Positions 53,988 through 64,000 of a stretch of DNA of 64,000 nt are shown here, piece by piece. Position 1 is the stretch's first letter. Each line of letters begins with the position of its first letter. Both the position numbers and the translations under genes were made by a program. The stretch comes from Prionace glauca (Eukaryota; Chordata; Chondrichthyes; Carcharhiniformes; Carcharhinidae): contig CM075760.1 of the NCBI GenBank assembly GCA_037974335.1, positions 60,456,515 to 60,520,514 on the forward strand. The letters are read 5' to 3'. The notes beneath the pieces are model-generated. The model had not been told where the DNA came from. It did no database searches and saw only the letters and a program-made list of their open reading frames with translations.

Positions 53988-54949
53988 TTTTGAACAAAAA
54001 TTTAACCATCCCTGTCTTGGCTCAATTCCGTTCTCCTAAACCCATCAACTCCGCTCCATTTCCCTATGACACGGTTCCCCCCACCCCTTTCCCAGATAGG
54101 CATGTCCCCCCCAGTCATGGGTGGGATGTGGTTGAACTCAGGACCCTTTAGAGACAGAGTCACTGCGCCACCCAGTGACCCACCCGTGTAAAGACACCTT
54201 CATCTCTGCCTTTTTCTGATCAAATCCAGAGACAGAATGAGTGAAGAATGAGGAGAACCTCAGTGAATTCAATTTAATTAGCATGAATGCATCTATCAAT
54301 GTAAGTCATAAATTCACAAGCCTCGAACAATATTTCCCTTTGAATTTCACTTTCAAAAATATGGATATCGTTGTTTTAATTTATCCGAACAAATCTCCTT
54401 TGACCTGTTTCGCTATCGTTAAATTTACACAATGTCACTATCTGCCAGTGATTCACAACTACTGAGGGCAACATGTTTGCGAGTCTGGGTAACTCAATGC
54501 CCACGCTTGGGCACTGGTTGTTGAAGTTTGAATATTGAACAAGATTGTCAGCAATTTAAGCTCGCAACAGGAGTTTGGCTGTTCCGTTAGCCATTGTTAG
54601 TAGCAGATACTTAACGTGAAATTTGACATTTAATTTGGCAATCTCGCATTTAACAAGTGAGATTGCACCTGGAGATTAAAATTGTCATAATATCACATTG
54701 CAATGTGTATGTTTGTGTCGTATTAGTAGCTGCTAACTGCTACTAACCCAAATTTCAGCTACTAATCCCATTTAGAATAGGTATAATTTTCTACACTCCG
54801 TAATTACAATCTTACCCACTGGAACATGCTGAAGATTTTTTTAAAAAAGTTTTCCAAGATGATTGCCCGAATTTCACTCTGATTCTATGAATATTGAAAA
54901 TATAAACTATCAAGCATCTGGTATGGAAAGCATTTGCTCTGAAGAGTAG
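53988..54949. other. 3' flank of the Ig cluster
   Basis: AT-rich DNA with a degraded SINE-like piece at about 54105-54180; no exon recognised. Confidence 0.5.
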
Positions 54950-55362
54950 TTAAAGAGACTTGGTTTTTTTCTCACTGGAACGTCAAAGGGTGTGGAGTGA
55001 CCTGATAGAAGTCTATAAGATGATGAAAGGTATGGACAGAGTGGATAGTCAGAAGCTTTTTCCCGGAATGGAAGAGTCAACAAGTAGGGGACATAGGTTT
55101 CAGCTGTGAGGGGCAAGGTTGAGAGGAGATGTTCAAAGGCACTTTTGCTTTACACAGAGCGTAGTGATGGTTGCCTGGAACTCGCTGACGGGGGAGGTAG
55201 TGAAGGCAGATACAATAATGGCGCAAATACATATTCACAAATGCAGAAATGGGACACGAATGGAAGGATATGGCCCCCGAACTGTAGGACGTTTCAATTA
55301 ATTCAGGCAGAATGGTCGTTGTAGGCATGGAGGGCCAAAGGGCCTGTTCCTGTTCCTGTTCA
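54950..55362 (+). repeat. CR1-type LINE 3' end, older subfamily
   Basis: Runs from the segment corresponding to L-E-R-Q-R-V (CTCACTGGAACGTCAAAGGG) through AGATGATGAAAGGTATGGAC to GGGCCAAAGGGCCTGTTCCT with a short CCTGTT tail. The next LINE starts immediately after the tail. Confidence 0.85.
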
Positions 55363-55369
55363 CCATGGA

Positions 55370-56485
55370 AGGCTTCTGCAGAAAATGCAGATGTATGGGA
55401 TTGGGAGTGATCGAGGGAATTGGATCAGGAATTGGCTAGCGGATAGGAGACAGAGGGTGGTGGTTGATGGTAAATATTCGTCATGGAGTTCGGTTACGAG
55501 TGGTGTGCCTCAGGGATCTGTTTTGGGGCCACTGCTGTTTGTAATTTTTATTAATGATCTGGATGAGGGTATAGTTGGGTGGATTAGTAAATTTGCTGAT
55601 GACACCAAAGTCGGAGGTGTGGTAGATAGTGATGAAGGGTGTCATAGTTTGCAGGAGGACTTAGACAGGTTGCAGAGCTGGGCCGAGAGGTGGCGGATGG
55701 AATTTAATGCGGAGAAGTGTGCGGTAATTCACATTGGTAGGAATAACTGATGTGTCGAGTATAGGGCTAACGGGAGGACTTTGAATAGTGTGGATGAGCA
55801 GAGGGATCTAGGTGTATGTGTACATAGATCCCTGAAAGTTGGGAGTCAAGTAGATAAGGTTGTTAAGAAGGCATACGGTGTCTTGGCGTTTATTGGTAGG
55901 GGGATTGAATTTAGGAGTCGCAGCGTCATGTTGCAACTGTACACAACTCTGGTGCGGCCGCACTTGGAGTACTGTGTGCAGTTCTGGTCCCCACATTACA
56001 GGAAGGATGTGGAGGCTTTGGAGAGGGTGCAGAGGAGGTTTACCAGGATGTTGCCTGGTATGGAGGGGAGGTCCTATGAGGAGAGGCTGAGGGATTTGGG
56101 GTTGTTTTCGCTTGAAAGAAGGAGGCTAAGAGGGGATCTTATTGAAACATATAAGATGATTAGAGGTTTAGACAGGGTGGATAGTAATAGCCTTTTTCCT
56201 CTGATGGAGAAATCTAACACGAGGGGGCATGGCTTTAAAGTAAGGGGTGGTAGTTATAGGACGGATGTCAGGGGTAGGTTCTTTACCCAGAGGGTGGTGA
56301 GGGATTGGAATGCCCTGCCTGCTGCAGTTGTAAATGCGCCGAGTTTGGGGGCGTTTAAGAGATCCGTGGATAGGTTTATGGACAAAAAGGGATTGGTTTA
56401 GGTTAGTGGGTCATTGTTTTTGTAACTGGTCGGCGCAACATCGTGGGCCGAAGGGCCTGTTCTGCGCTGTAATGTTCTATGTTCT
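55370..56485 (+). repeat. CR1-type LINE 3' half with TGTTCTATG tail
   Basis: Frame 55385-55750 holds the reverse transcriptase with [20 protein letters not shown] and K-F-A-D-D-T-K; frame 55781-56401 holds the C-terminal domain (VDKVVKKAYGVLAFIGRGIE, FFTQRVVRDWNALPAAVVNA). A stop near 55750 separates two frames that are otherwise intact, so it is young but defective and 5'-truncated. Ends in TGTTCTATGTTCTATG. Confidence 0.95.
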
Positions 56486-56487
56486 AT

Positions 56488-56965
56488 GTTCCTGTGAGGA
56501 GAGGCTGAATAAACTAGGCTTGTACTCGTTAGAGTTTAGAAGAATCAGGGGAGATCTCATTGAGACGTATAAGATGATGAATGGAATGGATAGGATAGAG
56601 GTGGAGAGACTCTTCCCGCTCAGAAAGGATAGTAGGACAAGGGGGCACAGCCTCAAGATAAAGCGGGGGGGGGGGGGCGGTTTAGAACGGAGTTGAGGAG
56701 GAACTTCTTCACTCAAAGGCTGGTGAACCTCTGGAATTCTCTGCCCGTTGAAGTGGTGGAGGCTGCCTCGCTAAATATTTTTAAGACGCGGGTTGATGGG
56801 TTTTTGATAGCCAAGGGGATTAAGGGTTATGGGGAGAGGGCGGGAATGTGGAACTGAGCCACGACAGATCAGCCATGATCTTATTGAATGGCGGGGCAGG
56901 CTTGAAGGGCTAGATGGCCTACTCCTGCTCCTATTTCTTATGTTATGTTCTTATGTTCTTAATTT
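56488..56965 (+). repeat. CR1-type LINE 3' end, young subfamily
   Basis: Begins GTGAGGAGAGGCTGAATAAA directly behind the tail of the previous LINE and ends with TATTTCTTATGTTATGTTCT. A G run near 56668 disrupts the frame. Nearly the same wording as the LINE at 22068. Confidence 0.93.
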
Positions 56966-57574
56966 ACTCTTTTCCTTTGTGCTTATTGCAGCATAGGCTT
57001 TATGTTTTGAAACCTTCATCATCTTTATTCACGTTGTGTCCATGCTGGACCAGAACAGAAGAGCTGCACAAATCATTCCCATTTTGCAGCACATGGTCTT
57101 CAATTCCACATGTTAAGGTGATACAGTTCGAAGGCTTGAAGGGCCCTACAGCTTTGCATCCACACTAATAATCATATCCTGTTAAAGTATTAAAAGATGC
57201 ACTTTGGCAGAAAAATCAGGTACAGTTCTAATTGTGAGAGAACAATCAAGGGCACAAACCTCTGGGCTCATAGTTCTCAGGCAGAAACGTCGCCATAATT
57301 AATCCTTATGGATTGTAAAGCGATTTGGAGAAAAAAAAAGATCAAAAGATGACATGGAGTGGTGACATTGTTCATGACTTGAACACATAATCTGTTTATA
57401 TATCGAAGCCTCAGTAAACTGAGAGTATTCCGTAACAGCAGGAATTAATGACAAGGGGAACATAATTTATCGCTCATGCTTCGTCTTAAAAACCCATGGT
57501 AAATTTTGCACTGAGTGATGTCAGCACCGTATTGGAACGTGTCAGACGTATATCAGAAAAATCACATTTAGAAC
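56966..57574. other. Intergenic, nothing recognised
   Basis: AT-rich DNA without exon or known family. Confidence 0.45.
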
Positions 57575-58800
57575 AATGAACAAAGAACAATGAAAACTAC
57601 AGCTAGGATCAGGCCCTTCGGACCCCCAAGCCTGCATCGACCATGCTGCCCAACTGAACGAAAACACCTTCTTCTTTTGGGTAACATATCCGGCTAATCC
57701 CATGCTGCAAATGTATTGTCAAGATGTCCCTTAAAATTCACTATCGTATCTGTTTCCCCTACCTCCCCAGGCAACAAGTTCAAGGCATCCACCACTTTCA
57801 GTGTAAAAAAAAACTTGTTTCGTACATCTCCTTTAAACGTTAAACCTATACCTCTTCGGAATTGAATCTTCCACTTTGAAAAAAAAAATCTGACTATTCA
57901 CTCTGCCCATGCCCCACATAATCTTGTAGACATCTATCAGGTTGCCCCTCAACCTCCGTTGTTTCAGTGAAAACAAATCAAGTTTCTCCTCATAGCTGGT
58001 GCCCTCCAAACAGGGAACATACTGGTAAATATTTTCTGGGCCCTTTCCAAAACGTCCATACTCTTCTGGTAGTGTGGTAACCAGAATTGAACACTATACT
58101 CTAAGTGTGACCAAACAAAAATTTTACAAAGCTGCAACATGACTTCCCAATTTTAAAATCAATGCCCCGGGTGACGAAGACAGGAATGTGCCTTCTTGAC
58201 TACCTTCTCTACCTGCATTGCCACTTCAGTGATTTGTATAGCCGTACACCGATCAATATTCCTTCTCAGTATTCTCCAGGGTTTTGCCATTTTCTGAATG
58301 TTTCCCATCTGTATTAGACCTTCCAAAATGAATTACCTCACATTTGCCCAGATTAAACTCAACTTTCCATCTCACTGCCCAAGTCTCCAACCAATCTATA
58401 TCCTGTTGTAACCTTTGATGGTCCTCATCACAAATCACAATGCCACCAGCATTTGTGTCATCTGCAAACTTACTAATCTAACCAACTAGGTTTTCTCACA
58501 AATCATTCACTCACATTACAAGCAGCAAAGGTCCCAGCACTAATCCCTGAGGAACACTATTTGTCACAGCTCTCCATTTAGAAACACACCCATGTTCTGC
58601 TCCTCTCTGTATTCAATGGCCGATCCAGTTCTGTATCCACCTCATCAGCTCTTTGAGATTCGGTATGACTTCATCCTTTGTACCAGTCTGGCATGACAGA
58701 CCTTGTCAAAATATTCACTGAACCCCATGTAGAAAACACCCACTGCCCATAACTCATTAAACATCTTTGTCACTTACTTTTAAAAAAAAACCCGATCAAA
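57575..58800 (-). repeat. CR1-type LINE, old subfamily, 3' part
   Basis: Parallel to the copy at 13855-16160: 3' end at left (AGAACAATGAAAACTACAGC), then ACCCCCAAGCCTGCATCGAC, GGTTGCCCCTCAACCTCCGT, the D-L-E-T-W-A-V-R-W-K-V-E-F-N-L segment near 58330, and the F-D-K region near 58700. Highly decayed. It is interrupted at 58800 by another repeat and resumes at 59312. Confidence 0.88.
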
Positions 58801-58859
58801 TTCGTTAAAATTAATAAAAAAAGACTAAGTTTCACATGTTTAATGATGCCTTTTCTTTT

Positions 58860-59310
58860 ACTTCACAGGACATTCAGCCTACTTTGTTGACCAATAAGGG
58901 GCATACACACGGTGGGTAGTGTGAGGGCTGCTCTTGGATGTTGCTTCGAGAGTTGCCTAGTGCTTCACGTCGTTAGTGTATGCTTAAACTGGCGGGCAAC
59001 ACGAGAACTCGGTGACTATCACTGTTTGCTGTGCAGATTTGGGCCAGTGTCTGTGGGAGTTTACACATTCTTCCCGTAATTGAGTAGGTTTTCTCTGGGT
59101 GCTCCGCTTTCCTCCCACATCTCAAAAACGTGCTCTTAGGCTGATTGGTGCAACAAATTGTCCCTAAATTAGCCTTCCCTCAATCTTCCCCAATAGGTGT
59201 AGACAAAGATCATGGGTGGAGGAGGGAACTCAATGTTAAAATGGCAGCGGGGGCTTGTTGTGCCGGAGGGTCTGTTTCCCGTGCTGTGTTGTTCTTTGTT
59301 CTGATAAGAC
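58860..59310 (+). repeat. Composite SINE-like repeat inside a LINE
   Basis: Inverted counterpart of 5216-5660 (GTTGACCAATAAGGGGCATA, GCTCTTGGATGTTGCTTCGA, then GGTGCTCCGCTTTCCTCCCA). It separates two consecutive parts of the old LINE, so it inserted after that LINE. Confidence 0.75.
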
Positions 59311-59311
59311 A

Positions 59312-59524
59312 CGACCTCCCCTTCACAAAACCATGTTTCCTCTCGCTAATACGGCCACTTATTTACAAGTGGGAGTAAACCCTGTCTCGAAAAATCCTCT
59401 CCAATCAATTCCCGACCGCTGAAGTAAGGCTTACCGGCCTGTAATTATCTGGATTATCCTTGGTACCCTTCTTAAACAAAGGAAAAATACTGCCTATTCT
59501 CAAACCCTCTGTGACCTCCCCTGT
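59312..59524 (-). repeat. Continuation of the old LINE (57575-58800)
   Basis: CCCTTCACAAAACCATGTTT, CGGCCTGTAATTATCTGGAT and TGGTACCCTTCTTAAACAAA are the reverse-transcriptase region (complement of K-G-S-S-C and F-K-N-G) that follows the break at 58800. Confidence 0.85.
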
Positions 59525-59665
59525 AAGAAGTCTCACAACACCAGTTTAAAGTCCAATCGGTTTATTGGTAACAAAAGCCACTAGCATTCGGAGCGCTGCT
59601 CCTTCGTCAGGTAAGTGGGAGTTCTGTTCACAAACAGGACATATAAAGATTGGACAACAATGGTT
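59525..59665 (+). repeat. Short interspersed repeat
   Basis: GTAAGAAGTCTCACAACACC, GCATTCGGAGCGCTGCTCCT and CTTCGTCAGGTAAGTGGGAG. Same family as 783-893 and 45759-45900; this copy shows the longest 3' part (GTTCACAAACAGGACATATA). Confidence 0.75.
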
Positions 59666-60300
59666 ACTCTGTCAGCCGTGACCAGTGTTTATCTTCTGAG
59701 GTTGTTGATGCGTCTTTTCTCACTGGAGCACCAGAATTGTTGATCAATGAATCGAGCGACCTATGCTGCTCTTACGAAAGCTTATTTCAGCAGCTGGAAG
59801 TGTCTGTTGTGATCCTCCTCACCTGAACAGATGCTCGGAATTTCTCTTACTTCCTCAACAGTCGTTTTTAAACTTCGGGGGTGTGGTCGGGACTGGTGAA
59901 ACAAGTCAAAATGGCAGCTTGCCACACCCATCCCTCTCTACAGGCCGCGGATGTTCCACCAACCACCAGCAGCCAGGGGACGAAGCGGGCAAGAGGTGAC
60001 ACTGGGAAGAGCAGTAGCAGCAACGCCCGGGAGTGTTACAGTAGCACCTGGTGGCCGGGAAGGGAAATAACAGCAGCCTAAAGGTTTCCCCAGTCCAGCT
60101 GCTCAGAGAGACTGGGAAGGAAGGCTGTGTGCTTTGTCTTGAAATTTCAATTGATATGGCAAAGATCAGAATTAATAGATTCTTGTTCAATAAATATATC
60201 TAAAATGTTGTGGCTCAAAGCTGGGAGGGTCGGAGCTGAGCTGCAAATCAACCTTGGCCTAATAGAATGGTGAAGGAGACTTGAGAGACCTCGTTATGTT
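59666..60300. other. Intergenic, nothing certain
   Basis: GC-richer than the surroundings (60000-60070), with short open frames but no domain, splice pattern or family that I recognise. Confidence 0.4.
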
Positions 60301-60354
60301 TCCCATGTTGTGTCCACAGTCGCTCCAGTAATGATAACCCCTAAAATTATACAT

Positions 60355-60740
60355 TTTGTGGTGCCCCTGTGGCGTGCTGCGGGGTGGGGAGGGGGGCGAC
60401 ACATTAGTTGGCACTGCTGCCTCACAGGGCCACGGACACATCCCCAGTTTGAAGGACTGTCTGTGGCAAAGTCTGCACGTTGTTCCCTTGTATGCATGGG
60501 TTTTCACCGGTTTCCTCAAACAGTCTCAAAGACGTGCTGGTTAGGTTTCATTGGCCATGCTAAATTCTCCCTCAGTGTAACCCAAACAGGCACTGGAGTG
60601 TGGTAACTAGGGGATTTTCACAGTAACTTCATTGCAGTGTTAATGCACGTCTACTTATGACATTAAGAGAATTTCATAGTAACTTCATTGCAGTGTAATG
60701 TACGCCTTTCTTGAGACTATTAAGTACACATCTTAACTCA
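60355..60740 (+). repeat. tRNA-type SINE
   Basis: GTTGGCACTGCTGCCTCACA, AGTCTGCACGTTGTTCCCTT, GGTTTCATTGGCCATGCTAA and TAACTTCATTGCAGTGTTAA are the ordered SINE body. The final TTCATTGCAGTGT unit is present twice (about 60625 and 60682). Confidence 0.85.
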
Positions 60741-60949
60741 TAAATAAACTTTAAAGAAAACTTTAAAATGGGTGTTCATTTACTGAATCTGAGCTGCTTT
60801 CACTCATTCTACTCTAGGAGACAGTCACAGTCTTCTCAGAAGGAGTTTAAAGGAGGGATTGACCGGTGGTGTCTCTACCACCAATTTCCCACAGTAATCC
60901 CACCACAATATACAGCTAGAAGCATGACGTTTATTTTCAAATTATATCA

Positions 60950-61168
60950 TTGAGCAGAAATCCAGGAGAACTGGATTAATTGTTGGATTATGCAGTGATA
61001 TGTTATAGAGCAGAATCCAGCAGAGCTTGATTAATTATTGCATTACAGAGTGATATGTTACAGCGCAGAATCCAGGAGAACTGGATTAATTGTTGGATTA
61101 CACAGTGATATATTATAGAGCAGAAATCCAGGAGAACTGGATTAATTGTTGGATTATACAGTGATATA
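60950..61168. repeat. 55-bp minisatellite, left block
   Basis: Four copies of a 55-56-bp unit containing CCAGGAGAACTGGATTAATT and GTTGGATTACACAGTGATAT. Interrupted by a LINE and resumed at 62008. Confidence 0.95.
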
Positions 61169-62007
61169 TAGAACATAGAACATAGAACATAGAACATTAC
61201 AGCGCAGAACAGGCCCTTCGGCCCACGATGTTGCGCCGACCAGTTACAAAACAATGACCCACTAGCCTAAACCAATCCCTTTTCATCCATAAACCTATCC
61301 ACAGATCTTTTAAACGCCCCCAAACTAGGTGCATTTACAACTGCAGCTGGCAGGGCATTCCAGTCCCTCACCACCCTCTGGGTAAAGAACCTACCCCTGA
61401 CATCTGTCCTATAACTACCCCCCCTTAATTTAAAATCGTGCCCCCTCGTGTTAGCTTTCTCCATCCTAGGAAAAAGGCTATAACTATCTACCCTGTCTAA
61501 ACCTCTAATCATCTTATATGTTTCAATGAGATCCCCTCTTAGCCGCCTTCTTTCCAGCGAAAACAACCCCAAATCTCTCAATCTCTCCTCATAGGATCTC
61601 CCCTCCATACCAGGCAACATCCTGGTAAACCTCCTCTGCACCCTCTCCAAAGCCTCTACATCCTTCTTGTAATGTGGGGACCAGAACTGCACACAAAACT
61701 CCAAGTGCGGCCGCACCAGAGATGTGTACAGTTGCATCATGACGCTATGACTCCTAAATTCAATCCCCCTACCAATAAACGCCAAAACTCCGTATGCCTT
61801 CTTAACAACTTTATCTACTTGATTCCCAACTTTCAGGGATCTATGTACACATACACCTAGATCCCTCTGCTCCTCCACACTATTCAAAGTCCTCCCGTTA
61901 GCCCTATACTCAACACATCTGTTATTCCTACCGAAATGAATTACCTCACACTTCTCCACATTAAACTCCATTCGCCACCTCTCAGCCCAGCTCTGCAACC
62001 TTTCTAA
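61169..62007 (-). repeat. CR1-type LINE 3' part inserted in a minisatellite
   Basis: Minus-strand frame 61267-61998 is open for 243 codons (VEKCEVIHFGRNNR, KKAYGVLAFIGRGIE, FFTQRVVRDWNALPAAVVNA). The 3' tail (TAGAACATAGAACATAGAAC) is at the left. 5'-truncated, very similar to 55370-56485. The insertion point is the phrase GTGATAT / TTATAGAGCAG of the minisatellite unit. Confidence 0.96.
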
Positions 62008-62800
62008 GTTATAGAGCAGAAATCCAGGAGAAGTGGATTAATTGTTGGATTACACAGTGATATGTTTTAGAGCAGAATTCAGGAGAACTGGATTAATTGT
62101 TGGATTATGCAGTGATATGTTATAGAGCAGAAGTCCAGGAGAGCTTGATTAATTATTGCATTACACGGTGATATGTTACAGCGCAGAATCCAGGAGAACT
62201 GGATTAATTGTTGGATTACACAGTGATATATTAGAGAGCAGAAATCCAGGAGAACTGGATTAATTGTTGGATTATACAGTGACATGTTACAGAGCAGAAA
62301 TCCAGGAGAACTGGATTAATTGTTGGATTATACAGTGATATGTTACAGAGCAGAAATCCAGGAGAACTGGATTAATTGTTGGATTATGCAGTGATATGTT
62401 ACAGAGCAGGAATCCAGGAGAACTGGATTAATTGTTGGATTATGCAGTGATATGTTACAGAGCAGGAATCCAGGAGAACTGAATTAATTGTTGGATTACA
62501 CAGTGATATATTACAGAGCAGAATCCAGGAGAACTGGATTAATTGTTGGATTACACAGTGATATGTTACAGAGCAGAATCCAGGAGAACTGGATTAATTG
62601 TTGAATTAGACAGTGACATGTTACAGAGCAGGAATACAGGAGAACTGGATTAATTGTTGAATTAGACAGTGACATGTTACAGAGCAGGAATACAGGAGAA
62701 CTGGATTAATTGTTGGATTACACAGTGACATGTTACAGAACAAAAATCCAGGAGAACTGGATTAATTGTTGGATTACACAGAGATATCTTATAGAGAAAA
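62008..62800. repeat. 55-bp minisatellite, right block
   Basis: About fourteen further copies of the unit described at 60950-61168. Copies differ by single bases; some share variants in pairs (GGAATACAGG at 62630 and 62687), showing local duplication of units. Confidence 0.96.
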
Positions 62801-62935
62801 ACCCAGTGTTTCCTCTGTTTGCTCCAGTTTTCTCCCACAGCCCAAAGTTAGTTGATTGGCCATGCTAAATTGAGTTCCGATTGGGAACGTTGACGAGAGA
62901 AGCAATGCACAGATTGGTAAAGGATGGGGTTAGAT
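62801..62935 (+). repeat. SINE fragment
   Basis: CCAGTTTTCTCCCACAGCCC and GATTGGCCATGCTAAATTGA are the internal body of the tRNA-type SINE; no ends visible. Confidence 0.65.
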
Positions 62936-63490
62936 ACAAAATACATTTTCCTCTCCAATGTCCCCATCAAACACTCCCCAGACGTGTATAGCACGTGGAT
63001 AGACACAGAGTACATGTCCCTTTACAATCCTTCCGTCAACCACTCCCAGAACAGCTGCAATAAGGCAGGAGTAGATACATAATAAATCTCCTTCTACATT
63101 GTCCTCATCGAACACTCCCAGGATGGGGACAGTATGTGGTTAGATGTAGAAAATTATCCCCATTAACAACTACATTTCATTTTTCTCATCCCTTTTGAAC
63201 GGCTCCTTGAACCACCATGCAGTGGTTCAGTTTCTCGTCCTCCTTGCAGTCCCGCCCACGTCCGCACAGGGAGCAATTGTCTACACTGCCCCCATCAAAC
63301 ATACCGAGGAATGGTACAGAACGGGGTTAGATACAGAATAAGGTTCCTTCTACACTGCTCCCCATCAAACACTCCCAGGACAGGTACAGCACGGGGTTAG
63401 ATATAGAGTTGAGCTCCCTCTGTCCACATCAAGAACTCCCAAGAAAGCTGCAGTACATGGACAGATGGAAAATAAAGTTACTTTAAAAGC
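62936..63490 (-). repeat. Tandem repeat of about 70-80 bp, moderately decayed
   Basis: Units contain CCCCATCAAACACTCCCAGG and ACAGCACGGGGTTAGATATA, repeated about six times with gaps; reverse complement of the array at 28690-29230. A short unrelated stretch (63160-63260) interrupts it. Confidence 0.75.
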
Positions 63491-63529
63491 ACCCATATAG
63501 AAATAATTTGTTTTACAGCACCAACACAG

Positions 63530-64000
63530 AATAATTAATGATCTATGGCCCTGATTATTTTATAGATCCCTATAAGATCACCCCTCAGCCTTCTACGCCC
63601 CAAAAGAAAAAAGTCCCAGACTATCAAGCCTCTTCTTATAGCTCAAGCCATCAATTCTCGGTAGCATCGTAGTAAATCTCTTCTGCACTCATTCTAGTTT
63701 AATAATATCTTTTTCATAATAGTGTGATCAAAACTGGCCACAATATTCCAACTGTGGCCTTACCAATGTCTTGTACAACTTCAACAAGATGTTCCAACTC
63801 CTGTATTCAATGAAATCAAGCATGCTGAATGCATTTTGCACCACTATTCCATCTGTGATTCCACTTTCAAGGAATTATGAACATGTACCCCTAGATCTCT
63901 TTGTTCTATAACTCTCCCCAAAGCCCTACTATTAACTGACTAAGACCTGCCCTGGTTCAATCTACCAAAATGCATCAGCTCACATTTATCTAAATTAAAC
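63530..64000 (-). repeat. LINE 3' part, runs off the window end
   Basis: CTATAAGATCACCCCTCAGC, TCTTCTGCACTCATTCTAGT and AATATTCCAACTGTGGCCTT follow the minus-strand LINE C-terminal layout and continue to the edge (CATTTATCTAAATTAAAC). Old and diverged; its 5' side lies beyond 64000. Confidence 0.85.

Noticed and set aside
60000-60190. GC-richer stretch as a possible first exon or CpG island
   Set aside because: Too short, few CpGs, no splice donor or recognisable peptide.

Overview
The window looks like nuclear DNA from a cartilaginous fish, most likely a shark. Three things point that way. It carries a self-contained immunoglobulin heavy-chain cluster of the elasmobranch type (one V, two D, one J and one constant region in about 20 kb). 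It is crowded with CR1-type LINE fragments and tRNA-derived SINEs of the kind common in shark genomes. It also contains a GPR139-like receptor gene. I see no bacterial, plasmid or phage features.

The centre is a germline (unjoined) IgM heavy-chain cluster on the + strand, 34.2-54.0 kb. In order it has a TATA-type promoter with a perfect 13-bp inverted repeat, a leader exon, a VH exon, D1, D2, JH, a 10.4-kb J-C intron, CH1, CH2, CH3, CH4 with the secretory tail and its poly(A) signals, a 3.4-kb intron, TM1, TM2 and a membrane poly(A) signal. The recombination signals read V(23), (12)D1(22), (12)D2(12), (23)J, so joining V to D1 to D2 to J obeys the 12/23 rule while direct V-J joining does not. 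All exon junctions are phase 1 up to TM1, and the summed lengths stay in frame: 438 constant-region residues for the secreted form and 463 for the membrane form, ending in K-I-K. Nothing in the coding parts looks broken.

Upstream, at 25.7-26.5 kb, is an unlabelled VH relic of the same family as the intact V. It has an in-frame stop, lacks a leader and is interrupted by a repeat. About 4 kb before it, unique sequence at 20.1-21.6 kb matches the sequence just upstream of the intact V (32.2-33.65 kb). Together these show that the 5' part of an IgH cluster was duplicated here and one copy decayed.

The J-C intron has its own architecture: AT-rich duplicated blocks just after JH, then CA/CT repeats, a 1.9-kb CTCA-rich pyrimidine tract, and abutting it a roughly 0.8-kb purine-rich tract full of GAGCT and GGGG motifs, 1 kb before CH1. 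That last tract looks like a class-switch region and is the most intriguing inference here.

On the - strand, a GPR139-like receptor has its main exon at 1.9-2.8 kb and a convincing first exon 10 kb away at 12.95-13.02 kb. The expected splice acceptor of the main exon reads AA instead of AG.

The rest is repeats. There is a CR1-type LINE with an uninterrupted 969-codon ORF2 at 22.07-25.18 kb and many truncated relatives, a 2.6-kb minisatellite with a 20-bp unit, a 55-bp minisatellite split by a LINE, SINEs, and simple repeats.
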